DNA of 30,920 nucleotides from Lachnospiraceae bacterium (lineage in GTDB: Bacteria; Bacillota; Clostridia; Lachnospirales; Lachnospiraceae), in the NCBI GenBank assembly GCA_900751785.1, contig CAADSM010000020.1, forward strand, positions 1-30,920, read 5' to 3'. A model generated the notes under the pieces. That model saw nothing but the letters and a program-made list of their open reading frames with translations. It was not told where the DNA came from and searched no databases. Position numbers and translations under genes: made by a program. Positions 6,392 to 15,083 of this stretch are shown piece by piece. The stretch's first letter is position 1; every line of letters starts with the position of its first letter.

Positions 6392-9300
6392 TTAATTGTT
6401 TCTGCGTCTGCTCAGATATACCGCGCATACACCGGAAACAAGACACAGGACCATGAACACTGCCCAGACGCTCCTATCGCCTGTCACAGGCACACTGTTT
6501 CCGGCTTTGGAGCCCGGCTGTTCCTCGTTATTGCTGCTGTTCTCCCCGGCTGTCCCTGATTTTTGCGCTCCTCCTGATCCGGACGGATCCGCCGGCTCTG
6601 TCGGCTCAGCCGCTTCCTCCGCATCATCTTTTACGATCAGAGCGTCCCTTGCCGCCGCAAGCTGCGCTGCCGCTTCGTCAACGACATGCTGGTCATCCTC
6701 AGAAAGTGTATCGTCTGACAGAACACTCCGTGCATTCGCAAACGCCGCATGGAATGCCGCTGTGCTCTCCTCCGTATATGCCGAGAGATCCATGGACGCC
6801 GCTTCATTGATAAGATCTTCCAGTGCCCACTTGTCCGCCTTCAGCCGGAGGTCAGCCGTTTTCTCAAGAAGGGTCATCCACGCGGAGTCCACTTCTTCCT
6901 GCATTGCATCAGCATCGCTGTAGACCGCTCTTGCCTCCTCCAGCACCTGTATAAACTCTGCCTTGCCTGTCTCCACATATGAATCCAGATTTGCCTCGGC
7001 ATCCGCGGCGAACTCGATCACCTTCTCCAGATCTGACTTATCTCCCTGCAGGAAAGACAGATACTGCATGCTTTCCATCAGCGCACGCCAGCACTCGTCG
7101 ATCTGCTCCTGGGTGACAGACTCATCGCCTTCCGCCACTGCGTCAAGGACTGCCCGGGCATCCGCCTTCGCCTGCTCAAAGATCTCTGCGACAGACGGTA
7201 TCACGCCTTCTGTGGATTTGGAATCAGCAAGCTCCAGCGTGAACTCCAGAACCGCCGTCCTGAGCGGCTGCTCCGGTTCTTCGGGCTCCTCCGCGGAAAG
7301 TGCGTCCACAATCTTCACAACAGTAAAAGAATGTGGTGCCAGGGTCACCTCGGCGGCAGTTCCCTCGATCGCCGCACTGCTCCGCTCTACTTTTACGTTA
7401 TCAGGATCATCCGGTGTATTTTCCGCGTAGAAGGTATCTCCCGATATCTCCTGTATCTCCATCGTCTTCCCTGTCAGATCCAGATCATCGACCTGTATCT
7501 TGATCTTGTTTTCTCTATCCAGGTTCAGGTTTACGATCGCGGCGTATACATTGCCCTCATCGTCCTTGCTTGTCATCACCGAATACTGCTCCACTCCGTT
7601 ATCAAGCTGCTGCGTATAGTTGAGCGATGACGCGGTTATCTGATCCCCGAAGGCTGTGTTCAGCATTTCAAACACCCTTGCGCTCGGCGTTGCAAAGAAC
7701 GTAAATCCGCCTTCTCCGTCAGCAGTAGAGCCTCCTGTGCTCACCGCCTGTATAACTGCCTGCTGTGTCGGTCCGAGCGAATCCGCTCCGTCGGAATACC
7801 AGTCAACCAGACAGTGTTTCTGGATATACGGGCTTCCAAGCCGTACATATTCCATGATCGCTCTTGCGATATACAAAGCATGTGTCTGCGAGCGGACCAT
7901 AGTATCTGTAGATCTGAAAATACCATACTCCGATATTACGGGAACCTTCGTCTCGTCATACTGCTGCATGAGCTTCACATAATTCTCAACGTCAGCCGCC
8001 TTGGCGTCGCCCTTCAGCATCGCATCATAATAGAAGCTTTTCCGCGATTCCTCGGTGCTGCTGCCTCCTGAAGGAGTCCCTGAATACGGGTGTATAGTCA
8101 GACCGTCGTACAGATCATCATGCCCCTCATTGTGCATCTTTTGCACAAAGTTTTCCGTTTCATAGCTGGAGTAAATATGTATTTCTTTTTCAGCCAGCCC
8201 ATTCTGCGCATTATACTCGTTGATCTGGTCCATGGTGCTCCGCATCGCCTCGGATATCTGCACAAAACCATCCCGGTCAACACTGTAATCTGCTGTGATC
8301 TGACTTCCGGATGCCGGCACAGCGCCGTGCTCTCCATCTCCGAATGAAATCGCTCCGGTCTTATAATCGACCGCATACACTTTATCTTCCGCGCCCGCGC
8401 TGCTCAGATCATCTGTCTCAGTCCACGCCTCACCGCCGACGTACACCTTGACGCTTCCCGGGTTCACCGCCGTAAACGAACCGTAATCATCTGCATTTTC
8501 GTCCCGCTCGACCCGCGCATATCTCAGATAGAAAACCTGATCTGCGGAGCCGTCCGAATAGGAAGCTGACTGATTCCAGTCGTCCAGAGCGACCGCATAC
8601 TGTCTTGTAAAACTTGCGGTGCCTCCGTTGACATATCCTTCCAGAGCGCCGCCCGGCACGTCATCGATCCAGTACGTCTGCGCCGTTGTACCGTCCGCTC
8701 CGCCCTGGTTCATCTCATTTCCGATCTCAAAACACCTTACATTATAGGGCTCTTCGTGTCCGTTTGCCGCACGCACCTCCGCCCATGCCGTTCCGCCGTT
8801 CGGATTCGATCCGACTTCCGCATTCAGGTACTCGATCAGATCTGCCGCGTCATCCGCATCGCCGCGCGCCAGCGCATACACATACACAAGCTCCGAGTCA
8901 TATTCCTGCACAAACTCCGCGGCCTCATCAACACCAAAATTCGGAGCTATGCCGTGCTGGCCTGAGTTGTTGTAAAATCCATGTATCTGAGCCACGCGCT
9001 CTTCCTTCGGTCCGATCGTATCCTTCCAGTTAAACAGATTCGAGATCGTGCCGCCCGGGTATCTCAGAGAGCCGAACCCGGCCTGGCTGTACAGTTCGGC
9101 AAACTCTTCTTTTATCTGCATTGTCTCGGAATCAAAGCTGCCGTATCCGTTAAATGCATATCTGTGATTGATTCCGAAAATACCATCATCGACCGTGCGC
9201 GAGACATTCTCCGTATCGATCGTCAGTATCAACGATCCATCCATATATGCGTTCAGCGCATTTTCCAGAGCTTCCGAAGCATTTCGGAGCGCGTCTGCAT

Positions 9301-10213
9301 CGATTCCCTCCAGAGCCAGCTCAGCTCCGCTGATCGCAGCAGCAAGCGCTGCCGCTGCCGGATCTTCCTTGTCAAGGGGACCGTTCTCATAGACCTCACA
9401 CGCCTCATCGACTAATGCCTTCAGCTCCTTCTTGATTCCCTGCAGCTGCTGTTCGAGCACAACATCCTCATGCTCCTCATACAGAGCTTCCGCCTCTTCC
9501 GCCGTCACTGCCCTGTCATACAGACGCAGTTCATCGATGTCTCCCACAAACTGACCGATGTCCCCTGCATTCTTATGCGCACCTATGATCAGATCCGTGA
9601 CCGCATCGACAGCCCCAGCTGTCAGATTTCTTTCATTTGCCTTCTCGCCGTTAACATAAAGCGTCAGCTGATAAGCCGACGGCTCACCGGAACGCACGAG
9701 CACGATATGCTCCCATATGTCCGAACCTGTGCTCGTCCCCATCGCCACATCTGCCGCAGAAATATATGTCACATACTGTCCGTTCTGCCTGTACAGAAGT
9801 GTACGCCCGCTCCCGCTCTGCTGGAGAAGGATCGTTTTCCCCGATGCATTCTGCTGCGAAGAATGATTTACCCACAGACTGATCGAGAAATCTTCTCCGC
9901 CCGAATTGAGCGCGGAGGCGATCAGCATCCTGGAACTCTCTCCGCTCCTTGTGTCAAAATGCAGGACGCTTCCCATCTCTTCCACCGATGACTGCTGCAC
10001 GCTCACCGCATTTCCTGAGAGGCTCCCGCTTAAGGAAGCATCGCTTCCCTTGTTTTCCCTCGGATCCTCTCCCTCAAAATCCCAATACCCTCTAAGCCCC
10101 TCGTCCAATGCAACAGCTTGTCCCTCCGCAGCCTGCGCCAGAGCCGCAAAGCTTCCGGAGAATGCGCAGCTCACCGACAGGATCAGGGCCAGAAACACTC
10201 TTCTTACCTTCAC
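6392..10213 (-). CDS. Wall-anchored GH51-like glycosidase with LamG and FIVAR-type domains
   Basis: A 1273-residue surface enzyme. Signal peptide 1-28 (AQA cleavage), LamG/concanavalin-like domain about 36-245, a short helical FIVAR-like segment 250-325, then a clan A TIM barrel. GH51-like marks are LRYPGG (383-388) followed by GPKEERV (401-407), acid/base Glu500 in FEIGNEMN, HPY (708-710) and nucleophile Glu762 in VISEYG. A beta-sandwich ending in LAPHSFTVVKI closes the catalytic part near 967. Three more FIVAR-like helical repeats span about 985-1195. The C terminus has a Pro/Ser/Glu linker, the sorting motif VPVTG (1241-1245), a membrane helix and RRR. The likely activity is alpha-L-arabinofuranosidase or a related furanosidase on host or plant glycans; the substrate is unproven. 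Residues 530-645 are inserted between the two catalytic glutamates. The start is a GTG behind AAGGAGG. Confidence 0.82.
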   Translation of the reverse strand: MKVRRVFLALILSVSCAFSGSFAALAQAAEGQAVALDEGLRGYWDFEGEDPRENKGSDASLSGSLSGNAVSVQQSSVEEMGSVLHFDTRSGESSRMLIASALNSGGEDFSISLWVNHSSQQNASGKTILLQQSGSGRTLLYRQNGQYVTYISAADVAMGTSTGSDIWEHIVLVRSGEPSAYQLTLYVNGEKANERNLTAGAVDAVTDLIIGAHKNAGDIGQFVGDIDELRLYDRAVTAEEAEALYEEHEDVVLEQQLQGIKKELKALVDEACEVYENGPLDKEDPAAAALAAAISGAELALEGIDADALRNASEALENALNAYMDGSLILTIDTENVSRTVDDGIFGINHRYAFNGYGSFDSETMQIKEEFAELYSQAGFGSLRYPGGTISNLFNWKDTIGPKEERVAQIHGFYNNSGQHGIAPNFGVDEAAEFVQEYDSELVYVYALARGDADDAADLIEYLNAEVGSNPNGGTAWAEVRAANGHEEPYNVRCFEIGNEMNQGGADGTTAQTYWIDDVPGGALEGYVNGGTASFTRQYAVALDDWNQSASYSDGSADQVFYLRYARVERDENADDYGSFTAVNPGSVKVYVGGEAWTETDDLSSAGAEDKVYAVDYKTGAISFGDGEHGAVPASGSQITADYSVDRDGFVQISEAMRSTMDQINEYNAQNGLAEKEIHIYSSYETENFVQKMHNEGHDDLYDGLTIHPYSGTPSGGSSTEESRKSFYYDAMLKGDAKAADVENYVKLMQQYDETKVPVISEYGIFRSTDTMVRSQTHALYIARAIMEYVRLGSPYIQKHCLVDWYSDGADSLGPTQQAVIQAVSTGGSTADGEGGFTFFATPSARVFEMLNTAFGDQITASSLNYTQQLDNGVEQYSVMTSKDDEGNVYAAIVNLNLDRENKIKIQVDDLDLTGKTMEIQEISGDTFYAENTPDDPDNVKVERSSAAIEGTAAEVTLAPHSFTVVKIVDALSAEEPEEPEQPLRTAVLEFTLELADSKSTEGVIPSVAEIFEQAKADARAVLDAVAEGDESVTQEQIDECWRALMESMQYLSFLQGDKSDLEKVIEFAADAEANLDSYVETGKAEFIQVLEEARAVYSDADAMQEEVDSAWMTLLEKTADLRLKADKWALEDLINEAASMDLSAYTEESTAAFHAAFANARSVLSDDTLSEDDQHVVDEAAAQLAAARDALIVKDDAEEAAEPTEPADPSGSGGAQKSGTAGENSSNNEEQPGSKAGNSVPVTGDRSVWAVFMVLCLVSGVCAVYLSRRRNN

Positions 10214-10368
10214 TTTTTCCTCCTTTTTTCTGAAATAAAACCTCGAAAATCATTCTTATTATATCAATTTTTAACATAAAATGAAATAAAATCATTGTTT
10301 AATTGTGGTTTTTACACAACAACTTTTTCTCATCTATCACTATGCACTACATTATTTTCATTTTTTAC

Positions 10369-10397
10369 TTGCTTTTTCCAATTTGATATATTATACT
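10369..10397 (+). promoter_or_regulatory. Sigma-A-like promoter with no gene downstream
   Basis: TTGCTT (10369-10374), 17-nt spacer, TATACT (10392-10397) on the plus strand. No plus-strand gene follows; the next landmark is the hairpin terminator at 10455-10485. Confidence 0.5.
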
Positions 10398-10401
10398 ATC
10401 C

Positions 10402-10490
10402 AGTGTAGAGAGGTTACTTTCTACAACCCCTTATTAATTATTTATACTCCCCTCAAAAGACCGATGGCTCCCCCATCGGTCTTTTACTTT
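10402..10490 (+). ncRNA. Possible small intergenic RNA
   Basis: A transcript from the promoter at 10369-10397 to the terminator at 10455-10485 would be about 85 nt. It would contain a 5' hairpin TGTAGA/TCTACA (10404-10409 with 10420-10425), a 29-nt A/T-rich single-stranded linker and the terminator stem. No coding frame with a ribosome site is visible. The gap 10214-10547 otherwise holds only the upstream region of the glycosidase. This is a prediction from layout. Confidence 0.35.
10455..10485. terminator. Strong bidirectional terminator
   Basis: AAAAGACCGATGG (10455-10467) pairs perfectly with CCATCGGTCTTTT (10473-10485) around a 5-nt loop. On the minus strand it ends the DUF1700 gene; on the plus strand it would end the proposed small RNA. 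Confidence 0.85.
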
Positions 10491-10547
10491 GTTCCAGACA
10501 GAAAAAAACGGGCAGAAATGTCTCTCCGCCCGTCTTCTTCACTCTTG

Positions 10548-11033
10548 TCATCTTCGTCTGCCTCCATCGATCAGCCGTATGATCAGCAGCACGATCACTA
10601 TCGGCACAATGATCGGAGCCAGCAGGCTGATGATCCCTGTTATGACTGCGACCACGATCACTATGACCAGCACGACAGAAAGTATCACCAGCAGCTTCTT
10701 CCACCATGTATCGATCCCCAGAAAATGCACCTTGGCATGGGGCCTGTCATCCTCTCCCGCACCGGAGTTTTCATAATATATATGATCATTCCTGCCGGCG
10801 CCTCTTGTCTCTTCAGCGACAGCTTCGTCTGTTCCGTCGTTCGCGCTGATGATCGTACGGGCGATCACCCAGGGATCGCCAAGTGTCTGCACCACTTCTG
10901 CTTCCGTTTTCCCATTCCGCATTTCATCGAGAATGTACTGGCTGTAGTAATCCAAATTGTCCTGCAGCACACCGCTGCTCACATTTCCCTCAAGGGCACT
11001 GCGCAGTCCCTGCAAAAACTCTTCTCTTGTCAT
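10548..11033 (-). CDS. DUF1700/HAAS domain membrane protein
   Basis: A 161-residue protein. The N-terminal part (about 1-65) is a HAAS domain, which usually reads M-x-EFL-x-L...L...YY..Y..E...G..E.E....LG.P..IA; here EEFLQGLRSALEG, LDYYSQYILDEM, and LGDPWVIARTI are clear. A charged linker (70-100) leads to two adjacent hydrophobic segments (about 112-155) and a basic RRR end. In Firmicutes such genes normally follow a PadR-type repressor and are thought to sense membrane or drug stress; no PadR gene is present here. The start is the ATG at 11033, 5 nt behind AGGAGG; upstream in-frame codons are not preceded by a ribosome site. It appears monocistronic with its own terminator. Confidence 0.8.
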   Translation of the reverse strand: MTREEFLQGLRSALEGNVSSGVLQDNLDYYSQYILDEMRNGKTEAEVVQTLGDPWVIARTIISANDGTDEAVAEETRGAGRNDHIYYENSGAGEDDRPHAKVHFLGIDTWWKKLLVILSVVLVIVIVVAVITGIISLLAPIIVPIVIVLLIIRLIDGGRRR

Positions 11034-11433
11034 CCGGTCCTCCTGTCCTGTTTTTCCAAACACTTCCTGTCCATAGGATAACATATCTGCATGGCCAACA
11101 CAAAGGATTTCCCGTTCATAATTTGTTCATTTATCATTTAAAATTCTTTCACTTTCTTATCATGTTTTCTTCATTTCTATTGCATATACTATAACCATCA
11201 AAACAAGAGCCAAACAAAACCAAGACGCCAAGAAGTTATTTTGAATAAACTTTTTCATAATACATGCCGGGAGCTGAGCCGATCAGTTACCCGGCATCCT
11301 CCCTTTTTACGGGCTTTTTCCGGGTTCTGATATAAGATCAGCACCCGGTTATTTATGTCCGGTCCCATTCCTACACCACTTTTTACACAGCTTTTGCTCC
11401 CGCACATGCCCGCCCCGGCACCGCTGGCGCCCT
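11034..11433. other. 400-nt gene-free stretch with two inverted repeats
   Basis: No convincing coding region. The half next to DUF1700 (11090-11230) is A/T-rich and should hold its promoter. Two hairpins follow: ATGCCGGG...CCCGGCAT (11262-11297) with an inner CTGA/TCAG pairing, and CCGGGTTCTGAT...ATCAGCACCCGG (11320-11347). The first has CCTCCCTTTTT on its plus-strand side. Either may be a terminator of the Ig-like gene, although the T-run on the minus strand is poor. Confidence 0.4.
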
Positions 11434-13701
11434 TCATCTTCTCCTGGCACGGCAGATCTTCCTTCCCAGTGCAGCGCACCCGGCAGCGGTGCATACCGCC
11501 GTCAGCAGGAACACAGGCCATGGGGTTTCCTTTTCTTCCACATCTTCTTCTCCGCCTAGCACTCTGCTTACCGGCCGGATGATCTTCTCCGCCAGGCTGG
11601 CCTTCTCCCTGACTTCGAATGTGATCCTCTCTTCTGTCTCATTCCCGGTAAGATCGTCTGCCTCCACTTCTACGGTATACATCCCATTCTCCGTCACTTC
11701 ATACTGGAATATCCTGCTGCCTGCACTGAGCTTCTGCCTTTCCCCGTTGATCGCGAGTGTCTTCAGCCGCTCTCCTTCTCCGTCCACCCAGATACTGAGC
11801 AGGACGCTTTCCTCATACACACTGCCGTTCTGCAGTTCGCCCCAGCAGATCTGCGGCGGAGTGTGATCGACCATAAAGACAGCCTTCGCATAGGATTGAT
11901 TTCCGGCTGCATCCTGCGCCCGCACTTCAAGAAGATGGTTTCCTTCTTCTGTCACATACCTGCCCGAAAAATATGGGCTGCCATCCAGATACATCTGATA
12001 CGTATACTCCGTAAAGTCCCTCACCATCTCTTCCCGCCCATAGTTCCAGCAGAAAAACCGCATATATGTGCCGTTCAGCTGATCAACATACCGGATCACA
12101 GGGCTGGTCCGGTCGATCGTAAAAACTCCGTTCTTCTCTGTCCTGTGCCCGGCCATATCCTCTGTCCAGATAGAAAAATCGTAGATTCCATCCTCTTCCA
12201 GCACCACATCACTCTTTATGCCCTGCTCCGTCCTGCTCCATGTCTCAAGCCCCTCATTCCTCACCTCCGAGCGGTTTCCTTCTGCATCCGTGCGCCATAC
12301 AGTGAGCCTGCCGTTCCTCAGAACATTCTCCTCTGTCACGGTAAATCCTGCATGTACCGCCTCCCCTGTGATCATTTTCTCCTGAAGTCCTGTGATCTGG
12401 ATGTCCGGCGCCTGGGCATCAATATACAGTTCCTCAGTGCGGACTGACGTATTTCCCGATCTGTCCGCAGCGAAGACCGTGACCTGTATCGAATTTCCTC
12501 CCGCAGAAGCTGTCTCCACAGTAAAATGCATAGCGTCCTCTGTCACTGTATGTCCCTTCTCCATTCCGTCCCGAAGATATGCTTTCTGCTGTACAGGCTT
12601 CCCTTCGACATAGCATGCCGCAGATGCCAGCCCGGATGAGAATCCGTATTTTTCACCCGGTTCCCTGATCAGGACATTTACCTCAGCGGAGCCCTGGTGC
12701 CAGATCCCCATCCCTCCCGCAGCACTGATCAGGATTGCTGGCGGTTCATCCTCACAGATGACGGCTTTTGAGATGCTCTTCTCTCCGCTCCTTCCGGCAC
12801 GATCCACTGCGACAGCCGTAATACTGCCCATGTACCCTGCGGGTAAGACAAGACCGGCCTGATCTCCGTCCAGCCTTTTCTCGGTACCGTCTTCCAACGT
12901 GCAGATGATCTCGCGTATACCTGAAACGCTGTCTTCACACGTCATCATGATCTCTGCTCCCGACTGAAAATACAGCCCTGCATCATCCGGATGCGCCGGA
13001 TAGGAAAACTGGACCGCTCCCGGATCACTCCCGTCAAACCGGATCGTCATCTCTGAGCGGTACACCTCCTCTCCCTCGCTGCCATCTTCTTCTGTGCCGC
13101 TCTCATCCCTATCGGAGTACGCCTCCTCTATTCTCTCCATCCACACAGTAAGATGATTCTCGCCCTCTTCCCAGATATCAGCCGGAAGCTCCTTCACTGC
13201 CTGCGCTTCTTCGCCCGCTTCTGATCCCTGATCTTCCTCATCCGGATCTTCCGAGGCCTGTTCCTCCGATTCCTCGTCTCCCGTCCCCCTGCCTTCCTGC
13301 TCCTCCGTGTCCGCTCCTTCTGCGCTCTCCCCTTCTCCGCTCTCCTCATCCTTTTCTTCCGAATCTTCTTCCTCTTCCAGCCGCAGCTCGCCCTCCAGTA
13401 TATTGCCGGACGCTGTTTCTGCCATGTATCTTGTCACAGTCCTGTGTTCTGTATGTATGATCCGGACCGCCGGCGCAGTCTGATACCAGCCTTCTGCACC
13501 GTCCGCCTCCGGGCAGAGGGTCTGCGGCGCTTCATATTTTTCCTCTGTTCCGGCAGACGCTTCCGTATCCTCTGAAGCTGCCGGCCCTGCAGAGGCCGCT
13601 GTTCCCAAAACCGCCGCCAGACATCCCGCACAGACGAGCACAGTGCGCAGTCCGTTTTTATCTCCTATATCCAGTATCGCTTTTTTAATTCTCCTGATCA
13701 T
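11434..13701 (-). CDS. Membrane-anchored Ig-like repeat surface protein with acidic segment
   Basis: A 755-residue exported protein. An N-terminal hydrophobic segment (about 19-38) serves as signal or anchor. Residues about 110-175 are a Glu/Asp/Ser-rich low-complexity stretch. About five Ig-like beta-sandwich repeats follow (roughly 235-715), each with a D-x-(A/S)GN...VD-x-T-x-P type junction such as DRSGNTS, DMAGHRT, DAAGNQS and DLTGNET. The C terminus has one membrane helix (about 725-748) and a basic ARRR tail, with no LPXTG motif. Such repeats act as stalks or adhesive modules; no enzyme domain is visible. The ATG at 13701 is chosen because AGGAG lies about 7 nt upstream. It overlaps the end of the pseudokinase-like gene by 17 nt, so the two are almost certainly co-translated. 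Function unknown. Confidence 0.75.
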   Translation of the reverse strand: MIRRIKKAILDIGDKNGLRTVLVCAGCLAAVLGTAASAGPAASEDTEASAGTEEKYEAPQTLCPEADGAEGWYQTAPAVRIIHTEHRTVTRYMAETASGNILEGELRLEEEEDSEEKDEESGEGESAEGADTEEQEGRGTGDEESEEQASEDPDEEDQGSEAGEEAQAVKELPADIWEEGENHLTVWMERIEEAYSDRDESGTEEDGSEGEEVYRSEMTIRFDGSDPGAVQFSYPAHPDDAGLYFQSGAEIMMTCEDSVSGIREIICTLEDGTEKRLDGDQAGLVLPAGYMGSITAVAVDRAGRSGEKSISKAVICEDEPPAILISAAGGMGIWHQGSAEVNVLIREPGEKYGFSSGLASAACYVEGKPVQQKAYLRDGMEKGHTVTEDAMHFTVETASAGGNSIQVTVFAADRSGNTSVRTEELYIDAQAPDIQITGLQEKMITGEAVHAGFTVTEENVLRNGRLTVWRTDAEGNRSEVRNEGLETWSRTEQGIKSDVVLEEDGIYDFSIWTEDMAGHRTEKNGVFTIDRTSPVIRYVDQLNGTYMRFFCWNYGREEMVRDFTEYTYQMYLDGSPYFSGRYVTEEGNHLLEVRAQDAAGNQSYAKAVFMVDHTPPQICWGELQNGSVYEESVLLSIWVDGEGERLKTLAINGERQKLSAGSRIFQYEVTENGMYTVEVEADDLTGNETEERITFEVREKASLAEKIIRPVSRVLGGEEDVEEKETPWPVFLLTAVCTAAGCAALGRKICRARRR

Positions 13702-14827
13702 CCGCCTGCTCCTCTCCGTCATTTTTCTGTCTGTATTCCTCCATCAGCTGCTCGATCTGCTGTGATGTCCCCAATTTTCTCAGCACAGTCTCGCCCGTCA
13801 GCACAGCCTTTGCATACTGCCCCTGTCCAGCCTCAAGCTGCATTTTTTTAACGCCGGCAGACTCGATCCTCTCCTGCTGTTCTTCGATTTCAACCAGACG
13901 GCCGCATGCCTGAATTGCTTCCTCTGTCATCTCTTCCCTCTCATACGCCGCGGCAAGACAGCGCAGCGCCTGCACTTCTAATTCTCTTCCTTTCTGGATC
14001 ACCTGCCGGTTCCCTTCTTCCGTATTTTCAAGCAGGAATGTCTCCAAAATACCGGCAGCCTCCTCCATATATTCCTCTGCCCTGTCTTCTGAAATCTGTA
14101 CAGCATCAGAAATGTGCTCCGTCTGTGCCTCAGCCTTCTGCGTCTGCTGCATCTCTCCCGGCCCTTCTGGATTTTCCTCCTTCATGACAGCGTACATTCC
14201 TCCCCCTGCCGCAAGGAGGACAGCCGCTCCAATGCCGGCCATCCACAGCCTTTTTCCCGGGATCAGGCGCTTCCGCACTTCCGGAAGCTCTCTCACCGCC
14301 TGCCGTATCTCTTCGTACTGCTTTCTTCCGCTTTCCGTACAGCGTCCGATGATCCTCGTAAGCCGCGCCTTCTCCCAATGTGTCAGCCCGGGCACCACCT
14401 CCGTGCATGCCAGCATGAACTGCATCGTCCTGCCGAACCCGAACAGATCTGCCGCCCGCATCTGCCCCGCTCTTCTCGCGGCCGCAGGCCTGAGGAAATG
14501 GACACGCACAGCTCTCTGCTGCATTTTCTTCATGACAAACTCATTCTCCGGCGCCTCCAGGTTCATGAGCAGCAGAACTCCTTCCCCTGTCACGACTACA
14601 CTGTACGGGTTCAGATACCGATAGCACTGCCCTTTCCTGCACCGGTGGAACTGATCCAGGCTCGTACCGATCTGCCGGAACCACTCAAATAGGATCCGCT
14701 TTTCTACCATCGGATGATCCCTTAGGTAATAGATCAGCATCGTCCCTTCCACACAGTCCATACTCTGTCTGCACTGCGTTCCGTGTTCAATAAACCGCAG
14801 GACTTCATACATTTCTTCCATGTTCAT
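13685..14827 (-). CDS. Pseudokinase-like single-pass membrane protein with helical exterior domain
   Basis: A 380-residue protein. Residues 1-185 resemble the C-lobe-rich part of a Ser/Thr kinase: a YRYLNPYSVVVTGEGVLLLM segment (69-88) sits where HRDLKPxNI and the following strand belong, NLE replaces DFG, and ADLFGFGRTM...RIIGRCTES (126-166) fits the later helices. The catalytic Asp and Mg-binding Asp are therefore missing. One membrane helix spans 194-214. The remainder (240-370) is helical and Glu-rich with TPR-like spacing. This topology recalls EssB/YukC of type VII secretion, but no other part of that system is here. The start is uncertain: ATG at 14827 or 14821, both with a poor ribosome site. 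Its end overlaps the Ig-like gene, its likely partner. Confidence 0.6.
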   Translation of the reverse strand: MNMEEMYEVLRFIEHGTQCRQSMDCVEGTMLIYYLRDHPMVEKRILFEWFRQIGTSLDQFHRCRKGQCYRYLNPYSVVVTGEGVLLLMNLEAPENEFVMKKMQQRAVRVHFLRPAAARRAGQMRAADLFGFGRTMQFMLACTEVVPGLTHWEKARLTRIIGRCTESGRKQYEEIRQAVRELPEVRKRLIPGKRLWMAGIGAAVLLAAGGGMYAVMKEENPEGPGEMQQTQKAEAQTEHISDAVQISEDRAEEYMEEAAGILETFLLENTEEGNRQVIQKGRELEVQALRCLAAAYEREEMTEEAIQACGRLVEIEEQQERIESAGVKKMQLEAGQGQYAKAVLTGETVLRKLGTSQQIEQLMEEYRQKNDGEEQADDQEN

Positions 14828-14994
14828 TTTTCTCTTGCTGCCGACACGTCTCCCGCGGCGCCCTCTCTGCCGCTGCGTATCTACAACCTCAATCCATGTG
14901 AATCTCATCAGAATCTGATGCTGAGATTTGATCTTCATACTTTAATCAGACCGATTAAAATTGAAAGTGTTTTTATCATACTTGAAAAAAAGAG

Positions 14995-15024
14995 AAAAAG
15001 CAAGCGCTTTTTCCCTTTTTTCAA
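14995..15024. terminator. Terminator downstream of glf
   Basis: AAAAAGC (14995-15001) pairs with GCTTTTT (15006-15012), flanked by long A and T runs on both sides, so it can act on either strand. It lies between glf and the pseudokinase-like gene. Confidence 0.6.
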
Positions 15025-15083
15025 TCCTCGTACCAGTCCAGCCGCACAGCTCCCATGCATGGATGGACACTGTCACATTTTGT

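Noticed and set aside
10305..11081. 258-codon plus-strand frame across the intergenic region and DUF1700 gene
   Set aside because: It runs through a strong terminator and is antisense to a HAAS-domain gene with a good ribosome site.
11255..11521. 88-codon Cys-rich minus-strand frame at the end of the Ig-like gene
   Set aside because: Overlaps the Ig-like gene in another frame and crosses two hairpins; no ribosome site or domain.
13685..14827. Type VII secretion EssB/YukC proper
   Set aside because: The topology is similar, but no EssC ATPase, Esx or other T7SS gene is nearby and the outer domain looks different.
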